This document shows, in pieces, positions 54,057 through 61,168 of a stretch of DNA of 64,000 bases; position 1 is the stretch's first letter, and every line of letters begins with the position of its first letter. A program made the position numbers and the translations under genes. The notes beneath the pieces were generated by a model, which was not told where the DNA came from, did not search any database, and saw nothing but the letters and a program-made list of their open reading frames with translations. Location: contig JBBROD010000003.1 of assembly GCA_038229715.1 (NCBI GenBank), positions 25,090 to 89,089 on the forward strand, read 5' to 3'. The DNA is from JANMES01 sp038229715. Its GTDB lineage: Bacteria; Planctomycetota; Phycisphaerae; Tepidisphaerales; Tepidisphaeraceae.

Positions 54057-54121
54057 GGGCTTGTCCTCTGTGCATAGTGCTTCGCGCCTTCTCTGAGTTT
54101 TTTTAAGGCCTCTGGATTGGT

Positions 54122-54142
54122 CCTTTGCGAGCATTCGCAAGG
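54122..54142. repeat. Small hairpin upstream of the replication gene
   Basis: CCTTTGCGA and TCGCAAGG pair with one bulged T around a 3-5 base loop. It lies 70 bases before the replication-initiator start and could belong to the plus-strand origin. Confidence 0.4.
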
Positions 54143-54211
54143 TTTGCCGGGGATGGCGTGAGCCGTCTCTGATAGCGCTGGTCGCGTGTGTTCATTGGCG
54201 GCGGTGGCTTT

Positions 54212-55399
54212 ATGATCGATTCCTATTCAGCCTGTGTTGATGTCGAGCGCTTCCGGGCCGTACGGCGGTGGCGGATCGCGGAAGCGGCACGCGCTCGTGA
54301 GTCCGATTTTCTGCGCATTAATCGGCCCGGCCGGGTTCACTGGTTTGATAATGGGGCTGTCTGCAAGTTTAAGTTGCCTTCGCGTGGCCTGCCACCTCGC
54401 GGATCGACCCGCGGCAGAATCTGCGGCTTTTCCGCTGCCGCTCGTCGTCGTCTGTTGGAGTTCATGGCGTCGATTGATCGAGCAGCTACGCTTCCTGCTC
54501 AAATGTGGATGCTAACGCTCACCTATCCGGGCGTTTGGTCGGGCGATCCGATCATCTGGAAAAAGCATCTAGACAATTTTTTACTGCGCCTGCGGCGGGC
54601 ATGGGGTGATTTGGGCCTCGTCTGGAAGCTGGAATTTCAACGGCGGGGTGCTCCGCACTTCCATATTATCCTTCAGATGCCGTTGGACGCGATCGCGGGC
54701 ATGCAAAAGATAAAAGAGTTCTACGATGCCAAGCGCAATCGAAACGTGCGAATTTGGACGGGTGGCGACATCGGCAAAATGCGTGAATGGTGCTCTAAGG
54801 CGTGGTATGAGTGCGTCGGCTCTGGCGATTCAGATCATCTGATGGCCGGTACGCAAGTGGAACCGATCGAAAGCTGGGAACAATGCCAGTCCTACGCGGG
54901 CAAGTATCTGGGTAAAGAAGTCGAGCTACTAGCGTCTGATTTCGCTCTCAAGGTGCCTGAGGCTAACCAATCAAAAAATGTAAGCCTCGGCAAGTTCTGG
55001 GGCGTTCGCAATAAAGAGCAATTTAAGGTGACAGAGCGTCAAGCAACCTGCGAGTGGATGGAATGGATCAAAATACAGCGTCCGCTTCGGAAATTTGTAG
55101 CAAAGCAAGGCAAGCAACACAAGCATTTGAAGTGGAAACTACGTTCAACAACTGTATTCGTTCCTGCATCCATCATCGAAAGGTTACTGACTGAGCATTT
55201 ACCGTCTTGGCGGTTCTCGCTCACGTCCGGTTGTCTTCACACGGATGAGGGCTACCGATTGCTTCGTGATGATGCGTATCGTAGGCGTGAGGATTTCAAA
55301 GGCGGGATTGATCAGGCTTGGCTTGATGTCGTCTCGGATATTGAAATTATTTATCGCGGGGGTATGGATATTTCATCTGTGCAAACGCTGCAAAACTAA
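54212..55399 (+). CDS. HUH-endonuclease replication initiator (two-tyrosine type)
   Basis: 395 residues from ATG at 54212 (a GTG 24 bases earlier is possible). Motif I is MLTLTYPG (about 100-107), motif II is the metal-binding HFH (149-151) within APHFHIILQMP, and motif III is YAGKYLGK (228-235), with two tyrosines four apart as in phiX174 A-type rolling-circle nucleases. It should nick the plus-strand origin and start rolling-circle replication of the phage. The C-terminal 160 residues are basic. Hairpins lie close upstream (54122-54142) and downstream (55442-55492, 55861-55939). Confidence 0.82.
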   Translation: MIDSYSACVDVERFRAVRRWRIAEAARARESDFLRINRPGRVHWFDNGAVCKFKLPSRGLPPRGSTRGRICGFSAAARRRLLEFMASIDRAATLPAQMWMLTLTYPGVWSGDPIIWKKHLDNFLLRLRRAWGDLGLVWKLEFQRRGAPHFHIILQMPLDAIAGMQKIKEFYDAKRNRNVRIWTGGDIGKMREWCSKAWYECVGSGDSDHLMAGTQVEPIESWEQCQSYAGKYLGKEVELLASDFALKVPEANQSKNVSLGKFWGVRNKEQFKVTERQATCEWMEWIKIQRPLRKFVAKQGKQHKHLKWKLRSTTVFVPASIIERLLTEHLPSWRFSLTSGCLHTDEGYRLLRDDAYRRREDFKGGIDQAWLDVVSDIEIIYRGGMDISSVQTLQN

Positions 55400-55441
55400 A
55401 ATTTTTTTTTCGTGCGCAATAGCGTGGCGTGGCAAAGGGTT

Positions 55442-55492
55442 ACGCAAAATGCGTTGTGCAAAATCTTTCCTCAAAACACGCTTTTCGCGTGT
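55442..55492 (+). promoter_or_regulatory. Dyads and AT-rich box upstream of the HTH gene
   Basis: Two short palindromes are seen: ACGCA/TGCGT (55442-55454) and ACACGC/GCGTGT (55476-55492). A TATATATAG stretch (55493-55501) lies just before the start of the helix-turn-helix gene. This looks like a promoter with operator-like dyads, a plausible place for autoregulation. Confidence 0.45.
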
Positions 55493-55508
55493 ATATATAG
55501 AGGGCCTT

Positions 55509-55844
55509 ATGGTTTTTCTCGGCAAATCTGCGGCATGTTTGGCAAGCGGTTACTCGGTTCACGATGTTGAGCGGGTCCGGCGTCTGGTGCGGAAATGTCT
55601 TTCATCCGGCGAGGTGCTTTTGCTGAGCCTGATCGACTACGATCATTGTTCGTTCAAACATGCTGCGGATCGCCTGAGAATGTCCGAACAATGGGCAAGG
55701 CAACTGTACGGCTCCTGCTGGCGTGCCCTACACGCGTCGGGGGTCTATCCCGTCGCTCGCCAACGCATAGCTATCGGTGTGCTTGTTGCACAACACACAG
55801 GGGGGGAGCCCAAGGAGTGGGGTTGCCGGGAAGCGGATGGGTGA
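55509..55844 (+). CDS. Small HTH protein, sigma-70 region 4-like
   Basis: 111 residues from ATG at 55509. Residues 45-75 read HCSFKHAADRLRMSEQWAR plus QLYGSCWRAL, matching the helix-turn-helix pattern of sigma factor region 4/LuxR-like domains. No region 2 is present, so it is not a whole sigma factor. It probably regulates the phage genome, for example the replication gene or the coat operon. Downstream is a large hairpin. Confidence 0.55.
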   Translation: MVFLGKSAACLASGYSVHDVERVRRLVRKCLSSGEVLLLSLIDYDHCSFKHAADRLRMSEQWARQLYGSCWRALHASGVYPVARQRIAIGVLVAQHTGGEPKEWGCREADG

Positions 55845-55860
55845 ATGTCGTACTCGGCAG

Positions 55861-55939
55861 AGGGAAGGGGAAACCTGCGGCGGGGGGAACGCTTCGGGCG
55901 GTGAAGATGGTTTCCCCCGAGAGCGGTTTACCCTTCCCT
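55861..55939. repeat. 79-nt compound hairpin, candidate packaging signal or origin
   Basis: A layered stem can be drawn. The outer arms, 55861-55875 and 55925-55939, pair in 14 of 15 positions. After a 5x5 internal loop, arms 55881-55890 and 55910-55919 pair over 10 bp with one G-T. A tip stem CTTC/GAAG (55892-55895 with 55903-55906) closes the loop. No T tract follows. The structure lies between the HTH gene and the ssDNA-binding-like gene, in a stretch whose reading frames have no recognisable protein. Confidence 0.7.
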
Positions 55940-55996
55940 GTGTTCAGGGTCGGTCTATTGTGTTTGAAGCCCTTGGATGGGCGGATTGGTGGTTCT

Positions 55997-56374
55997 GTGA
56001 ATCGTAACGATGTGAAAGTTTTCCCGGTTGAAGGCAAACCCGGTTCGGATCAGGTGGGTCGCGTAGACTTCGCGTTCTCTCCTGGCGTTCTGCCGGTGCG
56101 AACGATCCGCGAATACAAGCCCAAAGGCTCGGACGAATACAAGAAGTTTGAAACCGGCTCGATCATCGGCGCTCAAACGATCATCTGTCAGGGCGCAAGG
56201 CTGGGCGTCGGCAAAAAGGGTCCGTACATCCTCGTCGATGCCTTCGATGTGCCTTTCGACGTTCGGCAGCAAGTCGCGGAGATTGCCTACCAGAAGCTGC
56301 AAGAGCGTGTGCAGCATTCGGCTGCGACCGATGAAGCTCCGGCGGCTAAGCGTGGTCCGAAGCTCGCGGTGTAG
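55997..56374 (+). CDS. Candidate ssDNA-binding protein (pV-like position)
   Basis: 125 residues from GTG at 55997; an ATG at 55907 lies inside the hairpin and is less likely. The sequence is beta-rich with Gly/Lys/Phe (DVKVFPVEGKPGSDQVGRVD, GSIIGAQTIICQGARLGVG) and a basic C-terminus (AAKRGPKL). Its size and place between the replication gene and the coat operon match gene V proteins of filamentous phages, which coat the new single strand. No direct sequence match to a known family is claimed. Confidence 0.5.
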   Translation: MNRNDVKVFPVEGKPGSDQVGRVDFAFSPGVLPVRTIREYKPKGSDEYKKFETGSIIGAQTIICQGARLGVGKKGPYILVDAFDVPFDVRQQVAEIAYQKLQERVQHSAATDEAPAAKRGPKLAV

Positions 56375-56409
56375 TGTTCACGTTGATAATTCGTCTCGGC
56401 GTTCCTCGT

Positions 56410-56445
56410 GCCGGGCGTCCTTCATCGGATGCCCGGCTCTTTTTC
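56410..56445 (+). terminator. Terminator after the ssDNA-binding-like gene
   Basis: An 11-bp stem with one G-T-type mismatch (56410-56420 with 56427-56437; GCCGGGC outer end), a 6-base loop TTCATC, then TCTTTTTCT. It separates the replication module from the virion-protein module and probably ends the replication transcript. Confidence 0.8.
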
Positions 56446-56466
56446 TGTCCGTGAAAGGGGTTCGGT

Positions 56467-57015
56467 ATGCGACATTTCTTTATTGTTCTCGCCGCGGCTT
56501 TTGTACTTGTTGGTATCCGCTCGGATGCGAGGGCTGATCCCGGTGAATTCTATCCATCTACGATCACTGCCACCGTGGATTGGTCAGTTGTTGATCTTAG
56601 TGCTTATCCCGGTGTGCTGCCTTCTGATCTGCCGGTTAGTCTCTCTTTTATTCTGCAGGGCACGGGGCAGGTCAATGATGATCCTTTTTACTATCATTCG
56701 AATATTGATCCGTTTCCTGCAGTAAGTGGAGTTTTCTTATCCATTGACTCATATATCTACCGGGCGAACGTCGATGGGTCGTTCGTCGATGCTCTCCACT
56801 CGGGTTCTCTTTTTGATTTCTCGTTGTCGGTTAACTTTAGTCCTGGCGTCCAGCTATATGGTTTCGCTGTTTATGATGACGCGGGGCGAGTGGCAATCTC
56901 TGGCGGTGATGTGCCTTCTGGTTTTACTGCTGCACTGCCTGATCCATCCGGCGGCGGTGTGGCTGCGTCGGTTGCAATCGGCATAGCTTCCTGCTGTCGC
57001 AAAAAGCGAAGTTAA
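56467..57015 (+). CDS. Secreted phage protein with PEP-CTERM-like tail
   Basis: 182 residues. A signal peptide (MRHFFIVLAAAFVLVGIRSDARA) leads a beta-rich body. The C-terminus reads LPDPSGGGVAASVAIGIASC followed by CRKKRS: a short P-x-P-S motif, a hydrophobic helix and a basic tail, the layout of PEP-CTERM sorting signals used by host exosortase systems. It is the first gene of the virion module; a minor coat or host-surface role is inferred. GAAAGGGG precedes the ATG. Confidence 0.6.
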   Translation: MRHFFIVLAAAFVLVGIRSDARADPGEFYPSTITATVDWSVVDLSAYPGVLPSDLPVSLSFILQGTGQVNDDPFYYHSNIDPFPAVSGVFLSIDSYIYRANVDGSFVDALHSGSLFDFSLSVNFSPGVQLYGFAVYDDAGRVAISGGDVPSGFTAALPDPSGGGVAASVAIGIASCCRKKRS

Positions 57016-57025
57016 AGGGGGCGTG

Positions 57026-57469
57026 ATGTTCCGGTTTCCCTTGCTCGTTGTGTTGTTCGCCTCGGCAGCGTCGGCGGGGTCTGTTCCATCATGGATTGAT
57101 GGCAACGTTTCAACGCCCGGCTATGTCGGCTGGCTTCGCCTGTCTCTCGTAGGGGGTTCTTATGAAAGCGTCCTGGCTGGTACGTCTTACACCGTCGCGA
57201 TTGCAGAAGATGGCGGCGTCACGGTCAACGGCTCTTCTGCCGGTGATTGGTCAAGCTCGATTGAAGGTCACGGAATCGCGTCGGGTTCTTTCTCGTTTGT
57301 TCCAACCCGTATTGCTAGCGTCGGGTCGGACCTCTGGCCTACGGCTGATTGGTTCGTAGGCGGGATTTTCTTCGGCGTCATCTGGTATTTCTTCTGCGTC
57401 ACTTTTGCGTTTCTGATACGAGTCGTGCGGGCGGGCACGGCTGGTTATTCATGGATTCCGCCAACTTAG
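57026..57469 (+). CDS. Minor virion protein candidate, single C-terminal TM
   Basis: 147 residues. The signal peptide is MFRFPLLVVLFASAASAG; the beta-rich ectodomain includes SYTVAIAEDGGVTVNG; the C-terminal helix is GGIFFGVIWYFFCVTFAFLI, followed by a basic residue cluster. A strong AAAGGGGG ribosome site lies just upstream. This topology suits filamentous-phage minor coat proteins that sit in the inner membrane before assembly. Confidence 0.6.
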   Translation: MFRFPLLVVLFASAASAGSVPSWIDGNVSTPGYVGWLRLSLVGGSYESVLAGTSYTVAIAEDGGVTVNGSSAGDWSSSIEGHGIASGSFSFVPTRIASVGSDLWPTADWFVGGIFFGVIWYFFCVTFAFLIRVVRAGTAGYSWIPPT

Positions 57470-57481
57470 AAGGGGGTTTCA

Positions 57482-57763
57482 GTGCGAAAGCTTCTGAACC
57501 GTTTCGCGTCCGTTTTGCGCTCGGGTCGTTCTCTCGCGGTGGCCGGTGGGGCCGTCGCTCTCGGTGGCTTGGCTTCGCAGGCCAACGCTGCGGCTTACGC
57601 CATTCCGGCGGAATTGCAGCCTTCGGCTGTCGCTGATGCCGCGTTCGGCATTATCACGCCGTTCATCCCTGTGATGATCGCGATCGGTGTCACGCTGATG
57701 ATTACGCTCGTGGTGTACAGCGTCATCACCCGCAAGGTGTGGCACTTCGGCAACGTCGCCTAA
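57482..57763 (+). CDS. Major coat protein (pVIII-like)
   Basis: 93 residues from a GTG after AAGGGGG. The signal peptide runs to ANA at residue 36, leaving a mature chain of about 57 residues. The mature N-terminus is AAYAIPAELQ, followed by a short amphipathic stretch, a single helix (TPFIPVMIAIGVTLMITLVV) and a basic C-terminus (TRKVWHF), as in Ff-type coat proteins. The basic end should face the DNA in the virion. A terminator follows 21 bases later, which would raise its transcript level. Confidence 0.82.
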   Translation: MRKLLNRFASVLRSGRSLAVAGGAVALGGLASQANAAAYAIPAELQPSAVADAAFGIITPFIPVMIAIGVTLMITLVVYSVITRKVWHFGNVA

Positions 57764-57784
57764 CCTGGCGGCTTGCGGTAGTCG

Positions 57785-57824
57785 TGGCGGGGTTGTTCGG
57801 GGTGGGCAACCCCGCCATTTTTTT
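57785..57824 (+). terminator. Terminator after the major coat gene
   Basis: Perfect 11-bp stem (TGGCGGGGTTG at 57785-57795 with CAACCCCGCCA at 57807-57817), an 11-base loop and seven Ts. Filamentous phages place a strong terminator just after the major coat gene, which is seen here. Confidence 0.92.
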
Positions 57825-57846
57825 GCTTTGACGGTTTGGGGGTCAC

Positions 57847-59238
57847 ATGGAATCGCCTTTTCTGTGGTTCGTGCTCGGCTTCGCGTTCGTGTGGCTGACG
57901 GCTCGGACGATATTCGGGCGTGCGTGGTCAATTCCCCTCGTGCTGCTGTTTCTTTTGCCCGCGTGTGCTTCGGTCGGCTACGCTCAAACCGTTGGCGATG
58001 GCGAGTATCACGGCGCACCCTATGCGCATGTCCAATGGGCTCCGGGGTGTGCGTTTTATACTGATGGCGTCGATGGCCTGTTCGGTTCTAAATATCAATA
58101 CAGCAATCAAGCGCCTATCAGCGATCACGGCGGACAGTTAGCCTTAGTTAGTCCTGTGATGATGACGCGTTTCGACGGGTATTGGCTTGGGAGTGCGAAT
58201 TGTTTTCGCGAATACAATACGCCGGGCGTTCCCTTCGATGGGCCTAAAGACGTTAAGCAAGTCCTCGTTGTCGTTACGGATGGGACCAACTATGTTGATG
58301 TGACGTTCGATGGCGTGAAGGTTCGCGTTTATTGGGGTAGTACTGGCTACTATTGGACGGGTCCACCTGGCGAAGTTGCAACCCCTCTCGGAGTGGTTCC
58401 CGGTGAACCGGGGTATTACGGATTCGTGCGCCTCAATAACATGGCCGTGAATCCTTCTGGCGGAAGTGGAGCGAGTACCCAGCCGACCACGACAAGTCGA
58501 CCTTCTACAAATCCTGCTCCTGAAGCGGGAGCCGTCGGCTGGTACGATGACATTATTGCACGGCTGTTGAAGAGCGATCATCCGAATCATCATTCCGGGG
58601 AAAGCGCTAGTGGTAGTGAAGCTCCGCCAAAAAGTTTGTTCGAGCGGCTCGTTAACACCGACGGTGACGTGTGGGTAAAAGGTGATGATTATCCCGCTGA
58701 GAACAACATCACAACTTTGTTGCATTCGCTTGTGGGCATGAGTCATTCCGGCATCAACCCTATCACGGAATTTGATGCGGTGGCTACTGCGTTCGGTGAT
58801 GACTCTAGCACTGACACCGGCGAATATTCACGTTTTTCGTTTGGTCGGTCTGATGGTACGCGGTCTGCTGGCAAGCAGCTTGTTGGGCAAATAATAGCGA
58901 TATATTCTGATATACGCTTTGGCTCGGGTGGCGCTGGCTCTTTGGCCAGACGTTTTTGGTTTCTCGGCCCAATCTGTAATTGGTTCAAAACGATTGCAAC
59001 GGGTTTCCTTGTGCTCGTCTCAATCGTTGCTATCGCGCAGTGTTTTGTGAGGGCGCTTGGTTTCTCGACGGGTCGGCTATTGAATTGGTTATCCATTCGC
59101 CCGGCTGCTCGGCCTGATGAGCCGCCGCCGGTACCTTCTTGGGCGGAGTTTTCGTTCGGTCCTGCGGGTTTTCAGAATCGGCCACGATCCGCTTCACCTG
59201 ATATCATGTATGAGGGACCTCGAGACAATTACCTTTAG
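57847..59238 (+). CDS. Adsorption protein candidate (pIII-like)
   Basis: 463 residues. Two hydrophobic segments at the N-terminus (ESPFLWFVLGFAFVWL; SIPLVLLFLLPACASVGYAQ) suggest a signal sequence or signal anchor. The ectodomain is beta-rich with few cysteines. A Ser/Thr/Pro/Gly linker (about 205-230) divides two parts, like the glycine linkers of pIII. One helix at about 379-402 (FKTIATGFLVLVSIVAIAQC) precedes a 60-residue cytoplasmic tail rich in proline. The size and gene position after the coat gene fit the host-recognition protein at the virion tip. Confidence 0.62.
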   Translation: MESPFLWFVLGFAFVWLTARTIFGRAWSIPLVLLFLLPACASVGYAQTVGDGEYHGAPYAHVQWAPGCAFYTDGVDGLFGSKYQYSNQAPISDHGGQLALVSPVMMTRFDGYWLGSANCFREYNTPGVPFDGPKDVKQVLVVVTDGTNYVDVTFDGVKVRVYWGSTGYYWTGPPGEVATPLGVVPGEPGYYGFVRLNNMAVNPSGGSGASTQPTTTSRPSTNPAPEAGAVGWYDDIIARLLKSDHPNHHSGESASGSEAPPKSLFERLVNTDGDVWVKGDDYPAENNITTLLHSLVGMSHSGINPITEFDAVATAFGDDSSTDTGEYSRFSFGRSDGTRSAGKQLVGQIIAIYSDIRFGSGGAGSLARRFWFLGPICNWFKTIATGFLVLVSIVAIAQCFVRALGFSTGRLLNWLSIRPAARPDEPPPVPSWAEFSFGPAGFQNRPRSASPDIMYEGPRDNYL

Positions 59239-59252
59239 CATTTGGGGGCGTG

Positions 59253-59678
59253 ATGTTTGATTCTATATGGCTGTGGTTTCTATCGCTCGCAGGTTCTACG
59301 ATCCCTGTGATTGACGCTATTCTATTGCAAATGTGGGGTTTTATCCTCAAGAGCATAGCGGAATTCTTTTGGTATTTGATGAATCCTGAGCGCGTGCTGA
59401 TTTGGGGGAAATATGTATATGGGTTCGTCTTTAAGCTTCTCTTGTACTTCGTGCCGGATGATTTGGATCCGTATCTCACGCAATTATCAAACGCTTTAAC
59501 AGGTACAACCGGCGTACATATTTTCCGCCTTGTGTACTGGTTCGGCGATCAATTCATTTCAATGTATGTCGTGATGTCTTTGTTTTCGGCGTTTCTCGTT
59601 CTGATTCCGCTGATGCTTATCTTGCGGTTCATTATGTCCGTGATTTATCGTGTCTATCCATCGGGGTCTTTGGAATGA
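59253..59678 (+). CDS. pVI-like membrane protein
   Basis: 141 residues with GGGGG upstream of GTG/ATG 59250/59253. Three or more hydrophobic stretches are seen (SIWLWFLSLAGSTIPVIDAI; VYGFVFKLLLYFV; YVVMSLFSAFLVLIPLMLIL). Filamentous phages encode a hydrophobic protein of this size, pVI, between pIII and the assembly ATPase. The stop overlaps the ATG of the Zot-like gene. Confidence 0.6.
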   Translation: MFDSIWLWFLSLAGSTIPVIDAILLQMWGFILKSIAEFFWYLMNPERVLIWGKYVYGFVFKLLLYFVPDDLDPYLTQLSNALTGTTGVHIFRLVYWFGDQFISMYVVMSLFSAFLVLIPLMLILRFIMSVIYRVYPSGSLE

Positions 59679-60373
59679 TCAAACTTGTTCTCGGTGTGCC
59701 CGGCTCCGGCAAGTCGCTGTACATGCTTTGGCTGATGCAACAGTACGTCAACGCCGGTCGTAAAGTGTTCACGAACATGGAACTGACTCCAGCGTGTCCT
59801 TTTTATCACAAGGTTTTTCGGCTTGAAGCGGACGCGGAGCGGTTGCCCGGCTTCGATCACCTGGCGTTGGGTCGGCGTCCTTTTCGTTTTCCTGTGATGA
59901 CCGAGCCGGATAAGGATGCGGGCGTTCAGTTCGCGGCGTTCTGGAATTATGTCCCTCGAGGTGCTGCGATCTTTCTCGATGAGGGGGATAACTACTTTGA
60001 TTCGGCAGATTGGGATGCGTTGAGCGTCAAAAAAGAGAACCGTTTGTATTGGAAACAACATAGGAAGGCGGGCCATGATGTCATTTTTACGCTCCAGCAT
60101 CTCGAAAATCTTTACATCCGCGTGCGGCGGCAGGTCCAGTCATGGATCGTGTGCGAATGGAACCGGCGTGCGTCGCGAGCGTACTCATACTTGCCGATCT
60201 GGGCCTCGGCATTCAACCGGGTCGAGTTCGCATCGGAGAAATTTTCAAAAGCGTCCATGATGGGTAACGGCCGGTTCTGGTACGCGGAAGCGAAAAAGAT
60301 GTTCACTTGGTATCGCTCTGATCAGATCATTGGTGATTTCGTATGTGCCGGTGCACGAAAGGCGGCTGCATGA
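59675..60373 (+). CDS. Zot/pI-type phage assembly ATPase
   Basis: 232 residues. The Zot-domain signature starts MIKLVLGVPGSGKSLYMLWL with Walker A GVPGSGKS (7-14), and the Walker B is AIFLDEGDNYFD (98-109). A later Arg-rich region (HDVIFTLQHLENLYIRVRRQV) carries the sensor-like QH. Such ATPases drive virion extrusion through the inner membrane. Unlike Ff pI there is no membrane helix at the C-terminus. The two tiny membrane proteins that follow could provide the anchor. The ATG overlaps the previous stop (ATGA). Confidence 0.88.
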   Translation: MIKLVLGVPGSGKSLYMLWLMQQYVNAGRKVFTNMELTPACPFYHKVFRLEADAERLPGFDHLALGRRPFRFPVMTEPDKDAGVQFAAFWNYVPRGAAIFLDEGDNYFDSADWDALSVKKENRLYWKQHRKAGHDVIFTLQHLENLYIRVRRQVQSWIVCEWNRRASRAYSYLPIWASAFNRVEFASEKFSKASMMGNGRFWYAEAKKMFTWYRSDQIIGDFVCAGARKAAA

Positions 60374-60519
60374 GCATTGTTTTAATTATTGTCGCGGTCT
60401 GGCTCGGTAATGAATTCACGGCGCTTGTTGGATGGATCACCTCCACGATCGGGGAGTTTTTCCTACCCTCGCTGCGTCGCTGCTCATGCCGTTGTCCCGA
60501 TTGCGGTTGTGAGGTGTAA
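60370..60519 (+). CDS. 49-residue membrane protein with cysteine-rich tail
   Basis: Reads MSIVLIIVAVWLGNEFTALV, then helical residues to a basic, cysteine-rich end (RRCSCRCPDCGCEV, five cysteines). The ATGA overlap with the Zot-like gene points to coupled translation. One membrane helix is predicted. It could anchor the assembly ATPase; this is an inference. Confidence 0.55.
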   Translation: MSIVLIIVAVWLGNEFTALVGWITSTIGEFFLPSLRRCSCRCPDCGCEV

Positions 60520-60663
60520 ATGGATGCGAGCCAAATTGTGATGTTGCGTATTGGCTGGGGTTTGCTTCTCGGCCTGTGGGCTTTCCTCGCTGTGATGATC
60601 GTTCAGGGGTGTCTTTATGATGAGTCCGAAAACGTTGGAAGCGGTAGGGGGCGTGACAAGTAG
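60520..60663 (+). CDS. 47-residue membrane protein
   Basis: The ATG follows the preceding TAA directly. It reads MDASQIVMLRIGWGLLLGLW, a second hydrophobic part (AFLAVMIVQG) and a charged polar tail (DESENVGSGRGRDK). One membrane helix is likely. Its end overlaps the next gene by 47 bases in another frame. No family is recognised. Confidence 0.5.
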   Translation: MDASQIVMLRIGWGLLLGLWAFLAVMIVQGCLYDESENVGSGRGRDK

Positions 60664-61168
60664 CGGCGGCTCTGCTCTTTCTGCTGAGGGGGGCCAAGTT
60701 CCGTTAGAACCCAAGCGGCGGCTTTGGATTCTAAAATGGATCGTCATTTTTTCCGTGCTATCTGCTCCTGTGGTCTACCTCCGTTATGGTCGCAAGGGAC
60801 CTGACCAAATCAAGGCGTCATCGGTCGTCGCGGGTCCTCGCCCGACTACCGGACCTGTTGCTGTGGCAAATGGCTGGGCAATTGCTCCGCCGGTCAATGT
60901 GTCGTGCCTCTGGGTCGCTGGAGATTCGGCGGGGATTCTTATTGATGGGGTAGAATATGCGGTTCGTCCTGGCGATCGTTTTAATGATCTCTTTGTCGGT
61001 GCTGTGCGGGTGTCGGGGGTCGATCTATCAGTCTCCGGCAGAGTCAGCACCTATCGTCCCGGACTTCGGAGCGGTGAAGCTGCAACTATCGGGGACCGTG
61101 CCGATAGAACGCGTTCTAGGCGTGATGCAGGAAAAACAAATCCTCAAGGCGTGGCCGGGAAACATTGA
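60617..61168 (+). CDS. GspC/PilP-like inner-membrane protein
   Basis: 183 residues from ATG at 60617 (or 60620) after AGGGGTG. A basic cytoplasmic part leads a membrane helix (LWILKWIVIFSVLSAPVVYL, about 36-55). The periplasmic domain (about 90-145) reads VSCLWVAGDSAGILIDGVEY then VRPGDRFNDLFVGAVRVSG, a pattern close to the homology region of GspC/PilP that contacts secretins. Residues beyond about 145 are basic and may be poorly conserved because the following gene overlaps them by more than 200 bases. Confidence 0.55.
   Translation: MMSPKTLEAVGGVTSSGGSALSAEGGQVPLEPKRRLWILKWIVIFSVLSAPVVYLRYGRKGPDQIKASSVVAGPRPTTGPVAVANGWAIAPPVNVSCLWVAGDSAGILIDGVEYAVRPGDRFNDLFVGAVRVSGVDLSVSGRVSTYRPGLRSGEAATIGDRADRTRSRRDAGKTNPQGVAGKH

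Noticed and set aside
55595..56374. 259-codon version of the ssDNA-binding-like gene
   Set aside because: The N-terminal part runs through the HTH gene in another frame and through the large hairpin; only the last about 125 residues look protein-like.
59675..60373. Zonular occludens toxin function
   Set aside because: The name comes from the Vibrio phage protein; the conserved part here is the phage assembly ATPase, and no toxin domain follows it.
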